Source of the DNA: Brooklawnia cerclae
Lineage (GTDB): Bacteria > Actinomycetota > Actinomycetes > Propionibacteriales > Propionibacteriaceae
Direction of reading: 5' to 3'
Assembly: GCF_011758645.1 (NCBI RefSeq)
Contig: NZ_JAAMOZ010000001.1
Location: 248,001-312,000 of the forward strand
DNA length: 64,000 nucleotides
The position numbers were made by a program, and so were the translations under genes. This document shows positions 20,502 through 28,411 of the stretch, piece by piece (position 1 is the first letter of the stretch; every line of letters starts with the position of its first letter). The notes under the pieces were generated by a model that saw only the letters and a list, made by a program, of their open reading frames with translations, searched no databases and was not told the DNA's origin.

Positions 20502-21014
20502 ATGGCCTTCGAGATTCCCGAGGATCTGAACCCCGCCCTGATGGGGCTCGCGTGGCTGATCGGCCGCTGGCAGGGCAACGGTCACCGCACCTGGCCGGCG
20601 AGCGGCGGGCAGGGGGCCGACGAGATCGAGTTCGGTCAGCAGATCGACTTCGCCACCAACGGCTCGGGCTATCTGCATTACCTCTCCCAGACCTGGACGC
20701 TGGATGCCGACGGGCAGCCCGCCGGCCCGCTGGACATGGAGACCGGGTTCTGGCGTCCGGGCGCCGACGGGAAGCTGGAGGTCGTGCTCGCCTCCCCCGA
20801 GGGCTGGTCGGAGATCTGGATCGGCTCGGTGACCGGCGCGAAGGTGGAGTTGGCCAGCGACGTCGTGGCCAGGACGCAGACCGCCCAGACGGCCTACACG
20901 GGAGGGCACCGGCTCTACGGCAACGTCGAGGGGCATCTGATGTGGGCCTTCGACCGCGCGACCACCGAGGTGGAGTTGCAGCCGTACATGTGGGCAAGGT
21001 TGCAGCGGGCATGA
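20502..21014 (+). CDS. FABP-like beta-barrel protein (nitrobindin/UPF0678 family)
   Basis: 170 residues. [10 protein letters not shown] near the N terminus and the overall length fit the FABP-like/nitrobindin family (mycobacterial Rv0813c and Rv2717c types). In haem-binding members a C-terminal His in a P-H-L context holds the iron; here the matching text is [10 protein letters not shown], with Tyr in place of His. Haem binding and peroxynitrite isomerase activity are therefore uncertain. I chose the ATG at 20502 because GGAGGAG lies 6 bases upstream. It is coupled to the next gene by an ATGA overlap. Confidence 0.82.
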   Translation: MAFEIPEDLNPALMGLAWLIGRWQGNGHRTWPASGGQGADEIEFGQQIDFATNGSGYLHYLSQTWTLDADGQPAGPLDMETGFWRPGADGKLEVVLASPEGWSEIWIGSVTGAKVELASDVVARTQTAQTAYTGGHRLYGNVEGHLMWAFDRATTEVELQPYMWARLQRA

Positions 21015-21970
21015 GCGGCGACGGGGCGTACGAGAACGGCAGGGTCGAGGTCGCCGACGGCCCCGACCGGGGCATGGCGTGGCATTTCGGTGATCCCCTG
21101 GGCGAGCAGCGGGCGATGGAGGCGGGCGAGGCCCTCGTCGAACTGACCAGTCGTGAGGTGTTCACCGTGACCGGCGAGGAGCGGTTGAGTTGGCTGCACT
21201 CGCTCACCTCGCAGGCGATCGACGGGCCTCAGGCCGCGCTCGGCGTCGATGCGTTGGTGCTGTCGCCCACCGGGCAGATCGAGCACGGCTTCGTCCTCGT
21301 CGATGACGGGACGACCGCCTGGTGCTGGACGGAGCCCGGCGACCGGGAAGGCCTGGTGGCTTTCCTGGAGTCGATGAAGTTCTGGACGAAGGCCGAGGTC
21401 GTCGCGCGCGACGACCTGCACGTGGTCTGGGTGGGGGAGCAGGTGGACGAGCCCACGGTCGTTCTCGCCGGACGTACGTCGCTCGTGGGTGCCGGACGCG
21501 AACTCGTCGTCCCCGCCGACGGCGAGCTTCCGGTCGCCAGGCACACGGGGCAGTGGGCCTTCGAGGCGTTGCGCGTCGCCGCCGGGGTGCCCCGGATCGG
21601 CTCCGACACGGACGCCCGCACGGTGCCCAACGAGATCGGGCTCTTCGGAACTGCCTTGGACAAGGGATGTTACCGGGGTCAGGAGACTGTGGCGCGTGTG
21701 CACAATCTGGGACGCCCGCCGCGGCGGTTCGTCCGGTTGCTCCTGGACGGGGCCCTGCCCGAGGAAGGGGCGGCGATCGTCCTCGATGGTCGCGAGGTGG
21801 GCCACGTGGGGACGGCGGCTCAGCACCACGAACTCGGGCCGGTGGCGCTGGGGCTGGTGAAACGGTCGGTGCCCGCGGACGCGACCCTGGTCGCGGGTGG
21901 CATCGCGGCGTCGCAGGAGGTTCTCGTCGACCCCGAGGTGGGGCTGCACTTCCGGCCGCCTGCTCGTTGA
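21011..21970 (+). CDS. YgfZ/GcvT-like folate-binding protein
   Basis: 319 residues. The signature KGCYRGQE near residue 220 defines YgfZ, a tetrahydrofolate-binding protein of the GcvT fold that supports Fe-S enzyme maturation. The start overlaps the previous stop. The pairing with an FABP-like gene near glnR and mshD also occurs in mycobacteria (Rv0811c-Rv0813c). The final codons and stop lie in the first unit of the repeat that begins at 21963. Confidence 0.88.
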   Translation: MSGDGAYENGRVEVADGPDRGMAWHFGDPLGEQRAMEAGEALVELTSREVFTVTGEERLSWLHSLTSQAIDGPQAALGVDALVLSPTGQIEHGFVLVDDGTTAWCWTEPGDREGLVAFLESMKFWTKAEVVARDDLHVVWVGEQVDEPTVVLAGRTSLVGAGRELVVPADGELPVARHTGQWAFEALRVAAGVPRIGSDTDARTVPNEIGLFGTALDKGCYRGQETVARVHNLGRPPRRFVRLLLDGALPEEGAAIVLDGREVGHVGTAAQHHELGPVALGLVKRSVPADATLVAGGIAASQEVLVDPEVGLHFRPPAR

Positions 21971-22035
21971 GTCTCCCCGACTTCCGCTCGCTGTGTTTCC
22001 CCGGCTTCCGCTCGTTGAGCTTGTCGAAGCGAGTG
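21963..22035. repeat. REP-like GTTGAGC...TCGAAGC repeat, site 1
   Basis: Two 24-bp direct units (21963-21986, 21987-22010) are followed by CTCGTTGAGCTTGTCGAAGC at 22011-22030. The GTTGAGCTTGTCGAA core also appears at 38262-38384 and 49985-50016. The first unit provides the stop codon of the upstream gene. Confidence 0.75.
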
Positions 22036-22044
22036 CCCCGGAGG

Positions 22045-22155
22045 GCGTGACAGATTTCCTTCAATTTGGCGAACACGAGCTGGTTGGTGAGTGTCTCCGC
22101 TAGTCACAGTCCATCCTCGGTGTGTGCTGGCGAATTTGAAGGACTTTTGTCACGC
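22045..22155. repeat. Long imperfect inverted repeat
   Basis: About 33 bases at 22045-22077 pair imperfectly with 22123-22155, around a 45-base centre; GCGTGACA and TCCTTCAA match exactly in both arms. It lies between convergent genes and may be a terminator or a degraded small mobile repeat. A second short stem (22172-22179 with 22205-22212) precedes the permease stop. Confidence 0.6.
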
Positions 22156-22213
22156 AGGCGCCGGGGCGTACCGCTTCCGCACCTATGGCGTTGGGCAACG
22201 GGAGCGGAAGCGC

Positions 22214-23302
22214 TCACGGTGTGCGTAGCACGCGAACAGGATCGTTGTGCGAGGCAGCCACGGCCGGCGGCAACGCGGCGACCGCAGCGGCGAGCACCGC
22301 GAGCACGCCGGTGCCTGCGGCGAAGGTGGGGACGGGCGCGTGCCCGGCAGAGGCAAGGGCGATCGCTGTGGCCGTCGTGCCGAGGATCGCCCCCATCGCT
22401 CCGGCGATGGCTGCTCGCCCTGTGACCAGTGAGACGATCACCCAACGAGGAGCGCCGAGCGCGCGGCGTCGTCCGAGGTCGGTGCGGTGAAGCAGGACGT
22501 CGGCGAGCACGACGATGGCGGTCAGTAGCGCACCGGCGCCCAGGACCATGAGCATGAGCCCGCGTCCGTAAGCCGTGAGGTCGCCCATGACATCGCTCTG
22601 AAGCTGGGCCAGGTCTGCCGGGGAGTCGAGTTGGATGTTCTGCAGGGGTTGGTCGAGGGTCGTCAGGACTGCGGATTGCAGGCTGGGAACGGCGCTCGGC
22701 GTGGTGGCGATGACATGCAGGGTGCGGGCGGCCGTGCCGGTGGAAGCGTTGATGAGCACGCCTCCGGCGATGTTGGTGAAGGGATCACGCGCGGTGAACT
22801 GCCCAACGACGGGGTAAGTCACGCCAGTGGTGGAGGTGATTGCTCCGACGGGGGCGTCGAGGGCAAGGGCGCTCATGGCGGTAGCGGAGACGATGGCCTC
22901 TCCGGGCAGGGGCCATCGACCGCGGACGAGGATGGCGACGTCCGGGATGTCGCCGACGACCTGCCAGGACGCGACCCGCTCGCCGCCCCTGCCGACTGTG
23001 GCTGTCGTGACGTCGATGGCACTAGTCAGGCCGACCGCCCGCTCAGCGACGTCCAGGGTGCCGATCTGGGCGATGACGTCGCGCGTGAGGAATCCGGCTG
23101 ACGCGGAATCGGTGATCGCCAAAGTGCGTGAACCTGCCGCGTCGAGGCGGGCCTGTACCTGTTGCTCGGCGGCCGCCGCACGTCCGACGGTGAGGAGCGT
23201 CGTCGCGCACATGGCTGCTGCGAGCAGAGCGACCATGATGGTGGACACCTTCTGGGCGCGCGCCGAGGCTAGTATTTCGCGAACCAGTTCGGTGATTCTC
23301 AC
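22214..23302 (-). CDS. MacB-like ABC transporter permease (FtsX family)
   Basis: 362 residues. One N-terminal membrane helix (about 20-45), a large extracytoplasmic domain, then three helices near the C terminus (about 245-355) form the MacB/FtsX topology. It overlaps the ATPase gene by 4 bases and follows an adaptor gene, forming a tripartite-type exporter for a peptide, lipoprotein or drug. The ATPase-permease-adaptor order is known for bacteriocin (lactococcin 972 type) and antibiotic-peptide loci; the substrate here is unknown. Confidence 0.83.
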   Translation of the reverse strand: MRITELVREILASARAQKVSTIMVALLAAAMCATTLLTVGRAAAAEQQVQARLDAAGSRTLAITDSASAGFLTRDVIAQIGTLDVAERAVGLTSAIDVTTATVGRGGERVASWQVVGDIPDVAILVRGRWPLPGEAIVSATAMSALALDAPVGAITSTTGVTYPVVGQFTARDPFTNIAGGVLINASTGTAARTLHVIATTPSAVPSLQSAVLTTLDQPLQNIQLDSPADLAQLQSDVMGDLTAYGRGLMLMVLGAGALLTAIVVLADVLLHRTDLGRRRALGAPRWVIVSLVTGRAAIAGAMGAILGTTATAIALASAGHAPVPTFAAGTGVLAVLAAAVAALPPAVAASHNDPVRVLRTP

Positions 23303-23934
23303 AGCTCCACCCGCTGGTCGCAGTGCTGCAGAACGAAGTCGTCGTGGGTCGCGATAATGGTCGCCGCTCCGTCTCGGGCCGCGCCCCGGAGGGCTGCGAG
23401 AACGATGGCCGCATTGTCATGGTCGAGGTTGCCGGTGGGCTCGTCGGCGAGCACGACGGCAGGGCTGTTGATCAGCGCACGGGCGACAGCTACGCGCTGA
23501 GCCTGTCCGCCGGAGATCTCGCCGGGGCGATGGTCCGCCCGCTCTGCCACACCGAGCCTCTCGAGGAGGTCGCGTGCACGTCCTGTGACGTCGCGGCGGT
23601 GCGAGCCCGCATAGAGGGCGGGTTCGACGACGGAGTCCAGGATGGTGCGGGCGGGATCGAGGGCAGCGTCCTGGAAGACGAAGCCGAGGCGCTGAGCGCG
23701 CAACTCCGCGCGCCGGGCGTCGGGCAGGTGATCGACGCGGATATCGCCGAGAAGCACCGCGCCGCTGGTGGGGCGCAGCATGAGCCCGAGCAGATAGAGC
23801 AGCGTCGATTTGCCGCGCCCGGAAGCGCCGGTGATGGCTGTCACCGCACCTGTTGTGAAGGTGCAACTCAACCCGCCGAACAACTCCTCGGCGCCGTGCC
23901 GATACGCGAAGCGCACATCCTGGACGGCAAGCAC
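23299..23934 (-). CDS. ABC transporter ATP-binding protein (MacB/LolD type)
   Basis: 211 residues. Walker A GASGRGKST, signature ISGGQAQRVAVARAL and Walker B VVLADEPTGNLD are intact, and the length fits the LolD/MacB class of ATPases. I chose the GTG at 23934, one base after the adaptor stop; a longer frame to 24009 would lie wholly within the adaptor gene. It powers the permease downstream. Confidence 0.88.
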   Translation of the reverse strand: MLAVQDVRFAYRHGAEELFGGLSCTFTTGAVTAITGASGRGKSTLLYLLGLMLRPTSGAVLLGDIRVDHLPDARRAELRAQRLGFVFQDAALDPARTILDSVVEPALYAGSHRRDVTGRARDLLERLGVAERADHRPGEISGGQAQRVAVARALINSPAVVLADEPTGNLDHDNAAIVLAALRGAARDGAATIIATHDDFVLQHCDQRVEL

Positions 23935-23935
23935 G

Positions 23936-24985
23936 TCATTTCTCGCTGTCGGCCTGCAGGACAACGATCTGATCGCCCACGTCGAGTCCCTCGACGATGG
24001 CCAGTCCATCGCCGGAGGCCAGCACCGTCACCGGAGCCTTCGAGCCGTTTGGGAGCAGTACGTAGGAGGCGCCGGTCTCGTCGGTACGTACGGCCGCAGC
24101 AGGGACGGCCGGGCCGGACACCTCGGGGACGATCTGCACGCGCCCGGGCAGCATTGTGGTCTCGGCTGCCGGAAGTGACCCGCAGTCGCTTCCGCAGACG
24201 ACCGACCCGTCAGGGGCTGTCAGCACGAGGTCGGTCGTGCCGTCGTCCCGCTGCTGAGAGCCCGCGACCAGAGCAGACCATGTGCGGTCTTCGAAGGCAA
24301 CCGTGACCGGGGTATTCAGTGGCACGTTGCGGGCTTGGTCGGCGGTGAGCGAGATGACGAACTCCGGTGTGCCCATGTATGCCAGCAACCCCGGCTCGCC
24401 GCCGGAGACCTGGGCGCCGACGGTGATGGCCTCCCCGGGCGCGACACTCGCCGGGAGCTGGGAAACCGCTATCAGGGTTCCGAGCCGGATGATCCCGGTC
24501 TGTTCCTCGCCGAGATCGTCTTGCCAGGCCTTGACGTTGGCCGTCGTGATGCCGGCCCATTCCCCAGTGACGGGTTGGTCATAGCCGAGGTCGTCGAGCA
24601 TCTGCTGTACCTGCTCGACGTCGGTTCCTTCGGCGGCGGTGGTCAGATCACGGTAGAAGGGCATCGATCCGCGCGCGACCCGCACGGGCACATTCGCGAC
24701 CGAGTAGACGGTGTCTCCGGGGGCGACCTCGCCCCCGGAGACCGACGTGACGACACCCTGCAGCAGATTGGTGGCGATGATCGTGAGTTCTTGGCGAACC
24801 GAGACGTTGTAATTCAGGGTTTGGCCGACACTCGCTTGTGTCACAGTAGCGGTGACCTGCTGTGGGGCGTCGGTTGTTGGGGTCTCGGGGGACGCCAGCG
24901 TCGCTCGCCCCGCCCACCAGCCGCCGAGCAAGGCCAAGGCGATGGCGGCCGCCACGGTGGCCCACCGAGCAACCTTATTCCGCAT
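23936..24985 (-). CDS. HlyD/RND-like adaptor with peptidoglycan-binding domain
   Basis: 349 residues. One N-terminal membrane anchor (about 8-27), then a region with a peptidoglycan-binding-like segment (GTDVEQVQQMLDDLGYD and following, about 120-165), and a beta-rich adaptor part to the end. Such adaptors link MacB-like pumps to the cell envelope in actinobacteria. The ATG at 24985 has GAGGAAG at a good distance. It is the first gene of the exporter operon, and the AT-rich lipoprotein island lies on its upstream side. Confidence 0.82.
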   Translation of the reverse strand: MRNKVARWATVAAAIALALLGGWWAGRATLASPETPTTDAPQQVTATVTQASVGQTLNYNVSVRQELTIIATNLLQGVVTSVSGGEVAPGDTVYSVANVPVRVARGSMPFYRDLTTAAEGTDVEQVQQMLDDLGYDQPVTGEWAGITTANVKAWQDDLGEEQTGIIRLGTLIAVSQLPASVAPGEAITVGAQVSGGEPGLLAYMGTPEFVISLTADQARNVPLNTPVTVAFEDRTWSALVAGSQQRDDGTTDLVLTAPDGSVVCGSDCGSLPAAETTMLPGRVQIVPEVSGPAVPAAAVRTDETGASYVLLPNGSKAPVTVLASGDGLAIVEGLDVGDQIVVLQADSEK

Positions 24986-25463
24986 GTCACTTCCTCAGTC
25001 GTCGATGAAGCCCTCCGGGAGGACGCTGAGACTACCGCAGTCTAGCCCACCGTCGATTCGTGCCGCCCGCAGTCGGGCTTGAACCAAGTATTCCCACGAA
25101 TGAACAGGCTAGGCTCCCCTCGCTCAAAAGTGACTCACAGGTTTTTCACAAGAACGAGCGTGTCCCGAGGTGTTCGGGGCTAACGTTGGTATCACGGAGA
25201 TGATGACGAAGGAGCATCATGAAAACCCACCCCCTTCCAGCCAACTGTTGCGTATCCGGAACCCGTGCGACCCAGCTTGCTGTCGTCCTGACCCCGGTCG
25301 TAGAGCTGAGCTTTGCATCGACGAGCGAACCTCAGAGGGCACGGCCGCGCTGGCAGCCATTTCAGTGATCGAAATCACGGCTCGCGACGACTGGCCGATT
25401 GGCAATCGGCTTTGAACCGTGTAATGCGCGACAAGACTGCGAACGATATCGAAAGAGGAAAGT
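24986..25463. other. Intergenic region between divergent exporter and lipoprotein genes
   Basis: 478 bases with no convincing gene apart from one possible 49-codon frame (25219-25368). The base composition drops in G+C here. It should hold the promoters of the exporter operon (-) and of the lipoprotein gene (+). A small hairpin, CCCGAGGTGTTCGGG, lies near 25166-25180. I could not assign -10 or -35 boxes with confidence. Confidence 0.5.
25219..25368 (+). CDS. Possible 49-residue peptide
   Basis: ATG at 25219 follows GAAGGAG at a normal distance. The peptide starts MKTHPLPANCC, has a mildly hydrophobic centre (TQLAVVLTPVVELS) and ends in a Pro/Arg/Gln tail. I do not recognise it. It could be a leader peptide, a small secreted or modified peptide for the adjacent exporter, or a chance frame. 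The good ribosome site is the only positive evidence. Confidence 0.3.
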   Translation: MKTHPLPANCCVSGTRATQLAVVLTPVVELSFASTSEPQRARPRWQPFQ

Positions 25464-26123
25464 ATGTTCTTGACTACAGTCTTCCGGGCTACTCTTGCAA
25501 GTGTCGTCAGCACCTGCTACTTCTTGACGGCCTGCTCATCTACTGAGCAGCCCGATCTTGAACCGCTGCCACCGATAAGCGACTATGTGCCCTCAGACTG
25601 GGATATAGCTAAGTATGAGTCGAACCTAGAAAGTCTTGCGACAGAATACAAACTACAAGATCTTCCAGACGTTGCCATCGTACGGTGGGTTGATCCGGAG
25701 GATTCCATACCGTTGATGGTTGAGTGTCTTCAGGCTGCTGGTGTCGATGTCGTGCAGACGGATACTAGTAGCTACACTGTGGAGGCAGCGCCGGGCCAAG
25801 AGGACTCTGTCCATCTTGCTACCTATGTGTGCACGGCTCAGTATCCGACAAGAATGGATATTGATCGCCCGCTAAGTGATCTAGAGATGAAAGCTGTTTA
25901 TGACCACCTCGTTGATGAGTGGTTGCCATGCGCATCTGATCAAGGATACGAGGGGCTCTCGAAGCCATCATTTGAAGTTTATGCCCGGTCGCTGAGCGGT
26001 GAAACTGTGGATCCAGTCTACGAGGAGCTCAGCCGCAAGTATCAACCCAGTGATGAGGAGCTCCAAGCATTGATGGAAGCTTGTCCTCTGCGGCCGTCCG
26101 GGTTTAGGTCCTACCAGAGGTAG
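25464..26123 (+). CDS. Lipoprotein of an unrecognised Cys-containing family (intact member)
   Basis: 219 residues. A signal peptide ends in a lipobox, FLTAC (Cys near residue 24). The mature part has DYVPS near the start, IVRWVDP near residue 73, YVCTAQYP near 115, DRPLS, LPC near 154 and EAC near the end. The four mature Cys could form disulfides outside the cell. Two broken relatives lie at 27454-28185 and 28412-29076, sharing DYVPS (in one), IVRW[VI][DN]P, C-x-AQYP and the C-terminal Cys. Sampled G+C here is about 50 percent, below neighbouring genes, which suggests transfer. No function is known to me. Confidence 0.75.
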   Translation: MFLTTVFRATLASVVSTCYFLTACSSTEQPDLEPLPPISDYVPSDWDIAKYESNLESLATEYKLQDLPDVAIVRWVDPEDSIPLMVECLQAAGVDVVQTDTSSYTVEAAPGQEDSVHLATYVCTAQYPTRMDIDRPLSDLEMKAVYDHLVDEWLPCASDQGYEGLSKPSFEVYARSLSGETVDPVYEELSRKYQPSDEELQALMEACPLRPSGFRSYQR

Positions 26124-26128
26124 GAAAA

Positions 26129-26533
26129 GTGAAGGTATGCGGTAACGTTCAGCGGAAGGAGAAAGAATATGAAAAGGCAATCGCATCGCTTGCCATTGCT
26201 GTCATGGCGGTAATGGCCGGAGGATATGTTTCGGAGAGCCATGCGGATCCGATCTACCCGCAACAGTTGACGTGCTCGTCGGATCGAGTCGTCGCTAGCC
26301 AGGTCACGGCCATGGGGATGTCACCCTGGGTGCAGCACCAGCTGTGGTCTACCAACGGGACGCTTCGCGAGCAGCGATTCGATCGTCCTGCTCCGCTTCA
26401 GTGGTGGACCTCGCGCATGCTGTCACCCTTCAGTGCGATTCGCAACTCGAACGTTCTGACGAATGGCGACAGGCTCTCGTCGGACCAGACGTACACCTAC
26501 TGTGCGTACGTGGCTGGCCGAGTTGCTTCCTGA
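26129..26533 (+). CDS. Small secreted protein; start uncertain, possible frameshift
   Basis: 134 residues in the open frame from a GTG at 26129. A signal peptide with core AIASLAIAVMAVMAGG ends near SHA, followed by a mature part of about 95 residues with two Cys. A strong ribosome site (GGAAGGAG) precedes the ATG at 26169, but that ATG is in another frame and stops after 14 codons. One extra A in the AAAA run after it would give MKKAIASLAIAVM, a textbook signal peptide. Either the gene uses the weaker GTG or it carries a one-base deletion. It may be a bacteriocin-like or effector protein; this is a guess from size and neighbours. Confidence 0.55.
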   Translation: MKVCGNVQRKEKEYEKAIASLAIAVMAVMAGGYVSESHADPIYPQQLTCSSDRVVASQVTAMGMSPWVQHQLWSTNGTLREQRFDRPAPLQWWTSRMLSPFSAIRNSNVLTNGDRLSSDQTYTYCAYVAGRVAS

Positions 26534-26592
26534 ATCTCGTGATCTGATCTGAAGGTCCCTGACGATGAAGCAGCGATCTTCGGATATCGACA

Positions 26593-26637
26593 GCTGCGTC
26601 CGGGGTGAATCGTCTATCGACACACCCCGGGCGCAGC
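26593..26637 (+). terminator. Stem-loop after the small secreted protein gene
   Basis: A 15-bp stem (26593-26607 with 26623-26637), with one G-T type mismatch and a 15-base loop, lies 60 bases after the stop at 26533. No T-run follows. A terminator role is inferred. Confidence 0.45.
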
Positions 26638-26724
26638 ACTCGACCGATATTCTTGGCGTTCTGAAAACGCTTGGACTCACGAGTTGTACGCACGTCATTA
26701 TTCAGAATCTTGGAGAGACCCTAA

Positions 26725-27261
26725 ATGAGATGGTGGACAGGTGCAGTAGTCTCGATATCGGTGACTCTGATATGCCTTGGTTGTGGAACTTCATCTGAGC
26801 AATCTGAGTCGACATCGTCCGCGACCGTGGGCTTGGTCCCCGAAGGAGCCAAAGAAGCGTATGTCGGTTTCTTGACCACAGTATTCGAACTGGGTCATTC
26901 GACCGATATTAACGACTTCGCACAATTGAAGGAGTATTACAACGGTAATCAGTCTGAGTTCACAAATCCCGTTGTTCCTCTTCAAACGTTCTATGGGATA
27001 CGAACCGTCGTAGACAAGGACAATCTTGTACAGCTAAGGCCACATCCGGACTTTGCTGCCGCCGAGGACTCGATGTTCGTTCAAGCCTGTCTCAGCTCGA
27101 AGGCGGCGCCTCGCGAGGATATTGCTGGAGGTGGTCCGTATGCGGGCGCACCATATATGGTGAATCTAGTCTCGATCAGTCGAGGTGAAGATGGCGTGTG
27201 GAGGGTAACTGCCAGCATGCCCGAGGATGTGAATCCTTCTATATGCCCGTTCACTCGTTGA
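26725..27261 (+). CDS. Lipoprotein of unknown function
   Basis: 178 residues. The signal peptide ends in the lipobox LICLGCG (Cys near residue 20) and a Ser/Thr/Glu-rich tether follows. The mature domain (about 40-178) has two Cys, near 112 and 174. It does not share the IVRW or AQYP motifs of its neighbours and I do not recognise it. It is in the same AT-richer island and reads in the same direction as the first lipoprotein gene. Confidence 0.65.
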   Translation: MRWWTGAVVSISVTLICLGCGTSSEQSESTSSATVGLVPEGAKEAYVGFLTTVFELGHSTDINDFAQLKEYYNGNQSEFTNPVVPLQTFYGIRTVVDKDNLVQLRPHPDFAAAEDSMFVQACLSSKAAPREDIAGGGPYAGAPYMVNLVSISRGEDGVWRVTASMPEDVNPSICPFTR

Positions 27262-27453
27262 AACTCGGACGACGAGCTGAATTCTGTCTGCGACCTGTTC
27301 ACCATGCTTCTATTCGGTGCAGCGGCGGCAACGGGCGATTGATGCCTGCTGGTCATCTAGGCGCGACGACGGTCCACCGGGCACGGTTGCCCCGCAGTCG
27401 AATCCATAGTCGCTACGACATTCGGGAGCAATTACATTGGAAGAAGTCATGAG

Positions 27454-28185
27454 CTAGCGCCACAACTCCTCGAAGATGTCGTCCGACTCGCAGGTTTCCT
27501 CAACAGCATCCAACTCTTCTTGAGTCAGTGTCGTCCCCACTTCTCGGCTGAGCTGCATGGTGGGTGACCAAATCTGCGGGGAATTGAATGTCTCAATGAA
27601 CACATCTTCAGACGGCACATCGACCTCGTAGCCATGGTCTTCCACACAAGGAACTGATTCAGTCACATAATACCCGTAGAGCTCGCGCAGTTGCTCATTG
27701 CTGAGCGGGCGCATCCCGATATTGAACACCGGGTACTGCGCTTCGCAGATGTATTGCGCCAAATGGTATCCTCCGGCTGGATTGTCGATAGTTATACCTG
27801 TTCCTCCTCAGCTTTCGTCAACTTGGGCGGGGTACCCCGCTTCGTTTAGGCAGTCGACGATAACTGGAACATGCTCGGAAGGGTCAATCCACCGAACAAT
27901 CTCGACGTCAGGCACGTCAGTGAGATCAAATGCTTCGGCGAACTGGGCAAGAGCTTCTTCTCGAGCATCCAGGTCCGCCTGGAGTATCGTCGTCGCACCT
28001 GCAGATACTGGTGCCGAGAGGCCCGAATCCTGTGAGCTATTCGCCGCGCACCCGGCAAGCAGGATCAGGCAGGCGGCAACTGCGGTCAGCCTACCCATAC
28101 GCAGTACGAACTTGCGCTCATGTCGACTCCTCCTTGCGTAGTCAGCCAGACCTCGGTCACTGCGCCGCAACATTTTTCGCAACAA
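27454..28185 (-). pseudogene. Lipoprotein-family paralog interrupted by an in-frame TGA
   Basis: Two open segments in the same frame (28185-27808 and 27762-27454) are separated by a TGA at 27808-27810. Together they match the intact lipoprotein at 25464: IVRWIDP and DCLNEAGYP before the stop, then YICEAQYP, RPLS, a Val-Pro-Cys and a C-terminal Cys after it. The lipobox is LLAGC. The ATG with the best ribosome site (AAGGAGGAG before 28121) is out of frame with the lipoprotein frame, whose nearest ATG is at 28098, so a second lesion near the start is possible. Confidence 0.7.
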
Positions 28186-28411
28186 TCCCGCCCGATAGTG
28201 TTAACACGGCGAACAGGACCCCGGCGGCCATCCTTGATAGCTAACATCAGAATCTCCTCTGGGGTGAAACAACGTCAATGTCGCGTTCTTAACGCAATCA
28301 CCATCGGTTGGATCCGTCAAGAGCATAGGAAAAGGTTGCGCTATCTGGACTGGCGGGTCGGAGGGGGTCTTCGAGTGCTCTTGGAGATCGCGCGGTGTTC
28401 CGAAGCTGTCG

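Noticed and set aside
26565-26798. 77-codon frame before the second lipoprotein
   Set aside because: It covers the stem-loop and overlaps the lipoprotein start; no ribosome site or family match.
27808-27810. Selenocysteine codon in the lipoprotein paralog
   Set aside because: The intact paralog has no Cys at this place, the protein is a lipoprotein of non-redox appearance, and no Sec machinery is visible. A nonsense mutation is simpler.
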